DNA of 10,765 nucleotides from Albibeggiatoa sp964388965 (lineage in GTDB: Bacteria; Pseudomonadota; Gammaproteobacteria; Beggiatoales; Beggiatoaceae): NCBI GenBank assembly GCA_964388965.1, contig CAYMCP010000095.1:1-10765 (forward strand), written 5' to 3'. The notes below the pieces were generated by a model that saw nothing but the letters and a program-made list of their open reading frames with translations, made no database searches and had not been told where the DNA came from. Shown here in pieces: positions 5,965-10,765 of the stretch (positions are counted from its first letter, which is position 1; every line of letters starts with the position of its first letter). The position numbers and the translations under genes were made by a program.

Positions 5965-6393
5965 TTATTCAGCAGGTGCGTCTTCAGCGGGTGCGTCTTC
6001 AGCAGGTGCGTCTTCAGCAGGTGCGTCTTCAGCAGGTGCGTCTTCAGTAGGTGCATCTTCAGCGGGTGCATCACCTTTTTCGCCGCATTTGCCTTCGCCG
6101 CATTTACCTTCTGCGCCTTCTTTTTCGCCGCATTTGCCTTCGCCGCATTTACCTTCTGCGCCTTCTTTTTCGCCGCATTTGCCTTCGCCGCATTTGCCTT
6201 CTGCGCCTTCTTTTTCGCCGCATTTGCCTTCGCCGCATTTACCTTCCGCCATAGCAACCATATAGCCACTATCTAATGCGGTTGCCGCAAATGGATTTCC
6301 AGCAGCATTAGCGATTGGCGCAGTTGCTAAAGAAACAGTGAATGCAGTGCCGATAGCAAGAGAAAGTGCGTTTTTAGTTAATTCTTTAGTCAT
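5965..6393 (-). CDS. HvfA-like RiPP metallophore precursor with EGKCG repeats and acidic tail
   Basis: This 142-residue secreted precursor has a signal peptide at about 1-31 (TKELTKNALSLAIG..., cut near ANA-A). A conserved-looking segment NPFAATALDSGYMVA follows (33-47). The core at 49-106 is a 15-residue unit holding EGKCGEGKCG, present four times and giving eight EGKCG motifs; Cys 53, 58, 68, 73, 83, 88, 98 and 103 are the only cysteines. Seven DAPAE/DAPTE units (108-142) end the protein. In the HvfA family the EGKCG cysteines are turned into copper-binding oxazolone/thioamide pairs by an MNIO (DUF692) enzyme with a partner protein. I infer the same here. No DUF692, DUF2063 or DoxX gene is adjacent: rsmA and phoH flank it, so the enzymes must be elsewhere or missing. 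A strong AGGAGG (6403-6408) precedes the ATG by nine bases. The acidic tail is unlike the family members I remember. Confidence 0.85.
   Translation of the reverse strand: MTKELTKNALSLAIGTAFTVSLATAPIANAAGNPFAATALDSGYMVAMAEGKCGEGKCGEKEGAEGKCGEGKCGEKEGAEGKCGEGKCGEKEGAEGKCGEGKCGEKGDAPAEDAPTEDAPAEDAPAEDAPAEDAPAEDAPAE
5968..6072 (-). repeat. Seven tandem 15-base repeats (acidic tail of the precursor)
   Basis: The unit AGCAGGTGCGTCTTC (plus strand) repeats in perfect 15-base register from 5971 and encodes the DAPAE units. Units differ by single transitions (agcggg, agtagg, gcatc); one of these produces the Thr in DAPTE. The near identity suggests recent expansion or continued slippage, and the length of the tail may vary between strains. 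Confidence 0.9.
6076..6250 (-). repeat. Four tandem 45-base repeats (EGKCG core)
   Basis: The 45-base unit, beginning TTTTTCGCCGCATTTGCCTT on the plus strand, starts at 6076, 6121, 6166 and 6211; the last copy is incomplete at its right end. Each unit contains two CGCCGCATTT blocks, each encoding KCG and the next residue. The copies differ at very few positions (a G/A change in the second block), so they are nearly identical at synonymous sites too. All length changes keep the reading frame and add two modifiable cysteines per unit. Confidence 0.92.
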
Positions 6394-6451
6394 TTTAGGT
6401 CTCCTCCTAAGAAATATAAACGAGTTGCGAAAAAATCATTAAGACTACAGA

Positions 6452-6483
6452 ATTATTAGACTATAATTTTATCTAATAATCAA
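6452..6483 (-). promoter_or_regulatory. Promoter of the RiPP precursor gene overlapped by a perfect inverted repeat
   Basis: On the minus strand, TTGATT (6478-6483) and TCTAAT (6455-6460, five of six consensus bases) are exactly 17 bases apart, placing the start of transcription near 6448 and leaving a leader of about 55 bases. The perfect dyad ATTATTAGA (6452-6460) and TCTAATAAT (6472-6480), with arm centres 20 bases apart, covers the spacer and overlaps both boxes. A dimeric regulator on this site could control the promoter. The sequence is not a recognisable Fur or CueR box. The rest of 6394-6695 is AT-rich and shows only a second TAGACTAT (6507-6514), 50 bases from the first (6457-6464). 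Confidence 0.5.
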
Positions 6484-6695
6484 CTATTTTATTTTATGGC
6501 ATTTCCTAGACTATTCAAAAACTAAGTAAATTAGACATAAGTAATTATTTGTAATTTATTGAAATATTTGGATTTTATTAAAAATCGCCAAAATATTTAA
6601 AAAATGAGTGGCTGAAATTCGTAATTACTATGGTCGCAAAATAAGCTTCACCTCTGCACGGATAGAAACTGGCAAAAATCATTAATGAACCATTT

Positions 6696-8075
6696 TTATA
6701 AACACTGTGAAGCAAAATCTGCTAGACGTGAACGCTCACCACGCTGTAAAGTTACATGTCCACTGTGTGCCCAATGTTTGAAACGATCTACTACATAGGT
6801 TAAACCTGAACTGGTTTCAGTGAGATATGGCGTATCAATTTGAGCAACGTTACCTAAGCACACGATCTTTGAACCCGGTCCGGCACGAGTTACAAAGGTT
6901 TTCATTTGCTTTGGTGTTAAATTTTGCGCTTCATCAAGAATGATGTAACGATTTAAAAAAGTTCGACCACGCATAAAATTCAATGAGCGTACTTTAATCC
7001 GATTATGTAATAAATCCGCAGTGGCAGCACGCCCCCAATCGCCACCTTCTTGTGTCGGCGCAAGCACTTCTAAATTGTCTACTAACGCGCCCATCCATGG
7101 GGTCATTTTTTCTTCTTCCGTGCCGGGTAAAAAACCAATATCTTCGCCAACTGGAATCGTGACCCGCGTTACAATAATTTCTCGATACAAAGATTGATCT
7201 AATGTCTGAGCCAGCCCCGCCGCTAATGCTAATAATGTTTTACCTGTACCAGCAGGACCAACTAGTGTTACAAAATCAATTTCTGGATCAGTAAGTAAAT
7301 TCAGGGCAAAATTTTGCTCTAAATTGCGCGCGGTAATGCCCCAAACGTTATTTTTTTCCATCGTAAAATCTTTGGTTAATTCCAAAATAGCTTGGTTTTC
7401 AACGCATTCTCTCACAATTGCATTAAAATTCGTTTCATCTTCGCTATATAAAAATTGATTGCCATGCCATTGTTTAGCCGCAGGACCTATCACTTTGTAA
7501 AATGTGCGTCCCTCTTCTTTCCAAGCATCCAATGATTTACTGTGTTGTTCCCAAAAATTTGTGGGTAATTTTTCTACACCCGTATACAATAAGTCCATGT
7601 CATCTAAGGCTTTGTCACTGGTGTAGTCTTCTGTGTGGATACCTAAAACGTGAGCTTTGATGCGCATATTGATGTCTTTGGAAACTAATGTGACATCTTT
7701 AAATCGTTTAGAATTTTTTAAGGTAATCGCAGTATTGAGCAAAGTATTATCTGGTTTATTGTCTGGAAATAATTGCGTTAAATCGGATTTTGCTAATAAT
7801 TCTGTTTGAAAGTAGAGACGACCTGCGTGAGTTTGTTCTGCTGAAATGGGTAATGCTACACCGTCTGTTAAATTGTCTACTGAATGGATTAAGTCATCTA
7901 AAAAGCGACTGACTTGACGCACGTTGCGTGATACCTCTGACATACCTTTTTTTGCAGCATCAAGCTCTTCTAATACGATCATCGGTAAATAAATCGCGTG
8001 TTCTTGAAAACGAAAAATGGCTGTCGGATCGTGCATTAACACATTGGTATCTAAAATAAAAAGGCGTTTTTGCAT
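6696..8075 (-). CDS. PIN-PhoH family protein (PhoH2/YlaK-type ATPase-ribonuclease)
   Basis: This 459-residue cytosolic protein fuses a PIN nuclease domain to a PhoH ATPase domain. The PIN part (about 4-145) shows acidic metal-binding candidates in LDTNVLMHD (8-16), VLEELD (34-39) and VSKDIN (131-136). The PhoH part (about 245-455) has Walker A GPAGTGKT (273-280) and Walker B ILDEAQN (379-385), followed by a family motif around RGERSRLADFAS. Proteins of this layout, studied as PhoH2 in mycobacteria, unwind and cut RNA; that activity is inferred here. Short PhoH proteins of the ybeY-ybeZ type lack PIN, so this is not YbeZ. The start ATG is the only sensible one, although no clear Shine-Dalgarno is seen. 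It has its own promoter (8112-8140). No partner antitoxin-like gene precedes it, and I see no intrinsic terminator downstream. Confidence 0.92.
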   Translation of the reverse strand: MQKRLFILDTNVLMHDPTAIFRFQEHAIYLPMIVLEELDAAKKGMSEVSRNVRQVSRFLDDLIHSVDNLTDGVALPISAEQTHAGRLYFQTELLAKSDLTQLFPDNKPDNTLLNTAITLKNSKRFKDVTLVSKDINMRIKAHVLGIHTEDYTSDKALDDMDLLYTGVEKLPTNFWEQHSKSLDAWKEEGRTFYKVIGPAAKQWHGNQFLYSEDETNFNAIVRECVENQAILELTKDFTMEKNNVWGITARNLEQNFALNLLTDPEIDFVTLVGPAGTGKTLLALAAGLAQTLDQSLYREIIVTRVTIPVGEDIGFLPGTEEEKMTPWMGALVDNLEVLAPTQEGGDWGRAATADLLHNRIKVRSLNFMRGRTFLNRYIILDEAQNLTPKQMKTFVTRAGPGSKIVCLGNVAQIDTPYLTETSSGLTYVVDRFKHWAHSGHVTLQRGERSRLADFASQCL

Positions 8076-8111
8076 GTTGTTTTAAAAGCTTGTGTTTTGT
8101 TTTAGAAGTCC

Positions 8112-8140
8112 ATTCTAGTAATAAGCCTGATGGGTTTCAA
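8112..8140 (-). promoter_or_regulatory. Probable sigma-70 promoter of the PIN-PhoH gene
   Basis: On the minus strand, TTGAAA (8135-8140) and TAGAAT (8112-8117, five of six consensus bases) are separated by exactly 17 bases. The start point would be near 8105, giving a leader of about 30 bases before the ATG at 8075. Confidence 0.55.
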
Positions 8141-8210
8141 TCTAAAACTATAACCAACGATTAATTTAATGCCTTTTCATCGAGTCGTGACGCATTCTTA
8201 CGGCATCTGG

Positions 8211-8272
8211 GAACGAGAAAAACGAGAAAAACGAGAAAAACGAGAAAAACGAGAGAACGAGAGAACGAGAAA
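8211..8272. repeat. Short tandem repeat, unit AACGAGAAA changing to AACGAGAG
   Basis: Four exact 9-base copies of AACGAGAAA (8212-8247) are followed by two 8-base copies AACGAGAG (8248-8263) and a final AACGAGAAAA. The array lies between the promoter of the PIN-PhoH gene and the terminator of the nuclease gene and is not part of a real gene. It can be read as an Arg-Glu-Lys repeat on the plus strand, but that frame has no ribosome site and runs antisense into the nuclease gene. Confidence 0.85.
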
Positions 8273-8292
8273 AGACAAGGCGTGCCTTGTCT
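8273..8292 (-). terminator. Terminator hairpin of the secreted nuclease gene
   Basis: AGACAAGGC (8273-8281) and GCCTTGTCT (8284-8292) form a perfect nine-pair stem with a two-base spacer. Read on the minus strand it lies ten bases after the nuclease stop codon and is followed by a short TTTT, a modest T tract. It may equally be a copy of a genomic palindromic repeat used as a terminator. Confidence 0.6.
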
Positions 8293-8301
8293 CTACTTTG
8301 A

Positions 8302-9489
8302 TTATTTGTTTAATCTACGCCATTCCCAAGGTGTTTGGTGTAATCCCGGTTGTGACCAAATGCCTATTGCTTGGTTTTTCGCTGTTGCTTGTAATGTATC
8401 GTATTCTGCTTTATCGCAAAAATAATCATAAACAGCGGTTTGACCCGTTTGTACTTGTGTTTGATTGAGGTTGATACCAGTATGGTTGAATACTTCGGCA
8501 ACGATTCGTCCGTATTGATCAATATCAACTTGGTTATATGAAATGTTGCTGCCTAACGGTGCTAAATTACGCAACGCATCGCGCGCTAATTCTCCCCAAG
8601 GGCTTTGTTCCATTTCAGGCGCGTCAATGCAATATAAACGTATTCGTGTACTGCCGCTAGGACATTGCACTGTCATGGTATCGCCATCATACACCGATGT
8701 GACTTCGCATTGCGGAGAACAAGTATTTGCTTGATTCATGGTTACAATACCAATCCCTGCTGATGAACTGGGTAGCACGGTTGCGGTATAAGTACCTACC
8801 GATAAGCTTTGTGTCTGTTGTAATTGTGTTTTTCGTTCTGGATTTGAATGCGTGTAAATAGGTGTGACTTGAGTAAAATACTGTCCGTCTGGAAACGTCT
8901 GTAAATTTAAAGTAGGTAAAAAAGCATTATTTACAACGTCGCTCACGGTCTGCGCAAAAATTCCAGTACATTGACTTCCACCCCTTAATTCAATTCCTGC
9001 AATCATAGCGTATGCTGCGATTGTACCTACATAACACCGTGTACTGATGGCAGTTAAGGTTGCGGTCGAATCGTCAACTTCATACGCATAGACTAAACCA
9101 ATACCTATTGCATTGGTCGCTGGACGCACTGTTACAGTGTATAACCCTGCTGGTAAATTTAAATTTGTTTCCAAATTCAGTTGTTGTTGCGCATTAATAT
9201 CACTGTAGATTATTTCACCATTAGGAAAATTCTTAACTTCTATGCGAGGAATAAAGGCATTATTAGCTGTTTGAACTGATTGCGCACCAATACGCACCGT
9301 TTTTGTACCGCCACCGATTTCAATACCAGCATACATATACTGTTCTGCCTGCGTTGTAACTAAACATCGGGTACTGATACCAGCATAACGATTAGCCGCC
9401 TCGCTAGGTTGCATGAATAACAGGCTTAAAAAACTAAATAGTAATAATTGAGTAAGTAACATTTTAATACCTAATACCGTTTTTAACAT
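8302..9489 (-). CDS. Secreted SNase-like nuclease with two N-terminal beta-type repeats
   Basis: This 395-residue exported protein has a signal peptide ending near SEA-A (30-32). Two related segments of 110 residues follow, each opening with ISTRC (38-42 and 148-152) and containing NNAF(I/L)P, a G-x-Y-T-(V/A)-T-V strand and IGIG. They recall the ISTRG-type beta repeats of large secreted bacterial proteins, with Gly replaced by Cys. The C-terminal part (about 261-390) is a thermonuclease (SNase) domain: DGDT (268-271), Arg284, Asp289 and Glu292 in IRLYCIDAPE, and Arg328 in QYGR match the catalytic and calcium-binding residues of staphylococcal nuclease. It should cut extracellular DNA or RNA. 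Eight cysteines suggest disulfides. ATG 9489 gives a signal peptide with lysines but no ribosome site; an internal ATG (9462) has AGG at good spacing and may be the true start. Confidence 0.88.
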   Translation of the reverse strand: MLKTVLGIKMLLTQLLLFSFLSLLFMQPSEAANRYAGISTRCLVTTQAEQYMYAGIEIGGGTKTVRIGAQSVQTANNAFIPRIEVKNFPNGEIIYSDINAQQQLNLETNLNLPAGLYTVTVRPATNAIGIGLVYAYEVDDSTATLTAISTRCYVGTIAAYAMIAGIELRGGSQCTGIFAQTVSDVVNNAFLPTLNLQTFPDGQYFTQVTPIYTHSNPERKTQLQQTQSLSVGTYTATVLPSSSAGIGIVTMNQANTCSPQCEVTSVYDGDTMTVQCPSGSTRIRLYCIDAPEMEQSPWGELARDALRNLAPLGSNISYNQVDIDQYGRIVAEVFNHTGINLNQTQVQTGQTAVYDYFCDKAEYDTLQATAKNQAIGIWSQPGLHQTPWEWRRLNK

Positions 9490-9502
9490 TTATAAAAATA
9501 TA

Positions 9503-9546
9503 GCAACTATTAAATAAAAGTAAAGATTGATTTAGTAGATAGTTGC
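9503..9546. promoter_or_regulatory. Inverted repeat between divergent nuclease and cyaY genes
   Basis: GCAACTAT (9503-9510) and ATAGTTGC (9539-9546) are perfect inverted arms separated by 28 AT-rich bases, just upstream of the nuclease start. It could be a paired operator or chance symmetry in AT-rich DNA. The remaining bases up to cyaY hold a TTGAAA (9586-9591) and a TAAAAT (9626-9631), but not at promoter spacing to each other. Confidence 0.3.
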
Positions 9547-9657
9547 AAATATAAATCACTTGGCTTATGTCACAAAATTCATACGTTGAAAATAGAGTAA
9601 AACAAATTAAATTAAAATCTCGTGGTAAAATGGTATTTTTTTATTGAGAGTTGAACT

Positions 9658-9972
9658 ATGAATGATACTGAATATCATCAATTAGCTGATAATACCCTGT
9701 TTGAAATTGAAGAGCTGTTGGATGAGCTAGAGGTTGACATAGATTATGAAAATTCATATAGCGTATTGAGCTTAACTTTTGAAAATGGGACTCAAGTGAT
9801 TATTAATAAGCAACCTCCGACGCAAGAAATTTGGGTTGCTGCAAAGTCGGGCGGATTTCATTTGAAGTATAGGGATGGTATGTGGCAAACTGAAAATGAA
9901 GAATTATTTAGTTTGTTATCGCGCGTATGCAGCGAGCAAGCAGGTACAACAGTTAAATTGGACAGAAAATAA
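9658..9972 (+). CDS. cyaY: Iron-sulfur cluster assembly protein CyaY (bacterial frataxin)
   Basis: This 104-residue protein matches CyaY over its full length (E. coli 106 residues). It begins MNDTEYHQLADNTLFEIEELLDELE, an acidic first helix that binds iron, followed by the beta sheet segments LSLTFENGTQVIINKQPP and IWVAAKSGGFHLKY and a C-terminal helix ending GTTVKLDRK. Frataxins bind ferrous iron and modulate cysteine desulfurase IscS in cluster assembly in the cytosol. GAGAG lies seven bases before the ATG. Its stop overlaps the start of the next gene by one base, so the two form an operon. Confidence 0.95.
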   Translation: MNDTEYHQLADNTLFEIEELLDELEVDIDYENSYSVLSLTFENGTQVIINKQPPTQEIWVAAKSGGFHLKYRDGMWQTENEELFSLLSRVCSEQAGTTVKLDRK

Positions 9973-10628
9973 TGGATGCAGTTATTCTCGAATCGCCTAA
10001 ACAGGCAACCGCAACTGTGATTTGGTTACATGGATTAGGTGCGAATGGGCATGATTTTGAGCCTATCGTTGCAGATTTTCCAGTTAATATTATTCAACAA
10101 ACACGCTTTATTTTTCCTCATGCACCGATGCGTCCAATTACGATTAATGGCGGTATGGTGATGCGGGGTTGGTATGATGTGGAAGTAATGGATTTAACTC
10201 AACGCCAAGATATTGCGGGTACAAGGGACTCACAACAACTTATTAATACTCTGATTAATCAGCAGCGGGAGGCAGGTATTGAAAAAATCATTTTGGTCGG
10301 TTTTTCTCAAGGCGGTGCAATTGCTTTGTACGCAGGTTTACGCTCTGAACACAAATTAGCCGGCATTATGGCGTTATCCACTTATTTACCATTTGCAGAT
10401 AGTTTATCTCAGGAGCGTCATCCCGCAAATAATGATACGCCTATTTTTTATGCTCATGGTAAATATGATCCGGTGATTCCTTTAGCACAGGGTGAACAAA
10501 GTTATCGTTTACTAAGTACGCTAGGTTATCAGGTGACATGGCACGATTACCCAGTGGAGCATGGTATTCACCCAGAGGAAATCAAAGATATTGCTCAGTG
10601 GTTAGAAAATTGTCTGAGTCGTAAATAG
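9972..10628 (+). CDS. Alpha/beta-hydrolase carboxylesterase (phospholipase/carboxylesterase family)
   Basis: This 218-residue cytosolic serine esterase belongs to the carboxylesterase 2 family (PF02230), which includes Pseudomonas EstB and eukaryotic acyl-protein thioesterases. The oxyanion region is WLHGLGANGHDF (18-29). The nucleophile is Ser112 in GFSQGG, the acid is Asp166 in GKYDPVIP, and the base is His197 in VEHGI; all three are intact. FIFPHAPMRPIT and MRGWYD are typical family blocks. Length is normal and there is no signal peptide. The physiological substrate is unknown; short-chain esters are the usual in vitro substrates of the family. The start codon overlaps the cyaY stop (TAATG), indicating translational coupling. 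The stop is followed by palindromic repeats and an apparent group II intron. Confidence 0.93.
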   Translation: MDAVILESPKQATATVIWLHGLGANGHDFEPIVADFPVNIIQQTRFIFPHAPMRPITINGGMVMRGWYDVEVMDLTQRQDIAGTRDSQQLINTLINQQREAGIEKIILVGFSQGGAIALYAGLRSEHKLAGIMALSTYLPFADSLSQERHPANNDTPIFYAHGKYDPVIPLAQGEQSYRLLSTLGYQVTWHDYPVEHGIHPEEIKDIAQWLENCLSRK

Positions 10629-10670
10629 TCTAATGAAAATGTTACGCTATATTTGCAACTCACAATAAAT

Positions 10671-10716
10671 CAGGACGCGGCGCGTCCATGCTGCATCCCA
10701 ACGGAGACCGTTGGGA
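10671..10716. repeat. Two GC-rich palindromes downstream of the esterase gene
   Basis: GGACGCGGCGCGTCC (10673-10687) is a perfect palindrome around one base. TCCCAACGG (10696-10704) and CCGTTGGGA (10708-10716) form a perfect nine-pair stem with loop AGA. Both stand out in AT-rich DNA. They may terminate cyaY-esterase transcription despite lacking a T run, but look more like dispersed repeats. The first resembles the CAGGAC...GCGTCCA arm at 2574-2591. Confidence 0.75.
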
Positions 10717-10718
10717 CG

Positions 10719-10765
10719 GTGCGCCTGTAAAGGCACTTTATCAACATGGTGAAAGTCCGTGTAGG
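10719..10765 (+). mobile_element. Probable 5' end of a group II intron, cut by the window edge
   Basis: The sequence from 10719 begins GTGCG, the conserved 5' end of group II introns. GCC and GGC then form a short stem, followed by TTTATCAAC and a stem-loop ACATGG with CCGTGT closed by TGAAAGT. The GGTGAAAGTCC block is typical of domain I in bacterial introns. The boundary falls three bases after the 9-pair hairpin at 10696-10716, the kind of site favoured by class C introns, which insert beside terminator-like stems. No intron-encoded reverse transcriptase is visible because the window ends. Identification is by pattern memory of 47 bases only. Confidence 0.6.

Noticed and set aside
5939..6269. 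Overlapping open frames on both strands across the repeats (Ser-Ala-Gly rich on plus, Lys-Ala-Asn rich on minus)
   Set aside because: The tandem repeats keep several frames open by periodicity. Only the frame with a signal peptide, a strong AGGAGG site and the EGKCG motifs makes biological sense.
8169..8468. Plus-strand ORF of 99 codons with an Arg-Glu-Lys repeat and hydrophobic end
   Set aside because: It has no ribosome site, the first part is the microsatellite, and the rest is antisense to the conserved SNase domain.

Overview
The window reads as chromosomal DNA of a low-GC gammaproteobacterium. Support comes from a FimX-type polar motility regulator, a YjfI/YjfJ (PspA-type) pair, RsmA/KsgA, CyaY and a PIN-PhoH ATPase. 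A sulfur-oxidising or Thiotrichales-like lineage is possible. That is inferred from family content, the AT-rich intergenic DNA and the many palindromic repeats, and the sequence cannot prove it.

Layout from left to right. Bases 1-317 hold no convincing gene, but carry a strong plus-strand terminator that may end a small RNA. A large minus-strand gene follows: a FimX homologue (response-regulator, PAS, GGDEF and EAL domains, all degenerate). Next is a structured repeat element, then a minus-strand pair yjfI-yjfJ (DUF2170 and PspA/IM30) for envelope stress. A 390-base intergenic region leads to a small two-helix membrane protein on the plus strand, which converges on an unrecognised 193-residue protein through a shared terminator. 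That protein diverges from rsmA (ksgA) with only 21 bases between the two starts.

The most notable locus is at 5965-6393 on the minus strand. It encodes a secreted precursor with eight EGKCG motifs, matching the HvfA family of copper-binding RiPPs whose cysteines are converted to oxazolone/thioamide groups by an MNIO (DUF692) enzyme. No MNIO or partner gene is next to it, it carries an unusual seven-unit acidic DAPAE tail, and its promoter overlaps a perfect inverted repeat.

Upstream of it lies a PIN-PhoH ATPase gene with its own promoter. Then come a short tandem repeat, a terminator, and a secreted nuclease in which a staphylococcal-nuclease domain is fused to two 110-residue beta-type repeats. 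The right end has a plus-strand pair, cyaY (frataxin) and an alpha/beta-hydrolase esterase, overlapping by one base. Two GC-rich palindromes follow, and then what looks like the first 47 bases of a group II intron running off the window.

The genes form independent small units rather than one pathway. Common threads are envelope and surface biology (FimX, PspA, the secreted nuclease, the secreted RiPP) and metal handling (CyaY, the HvfA-like peptide).
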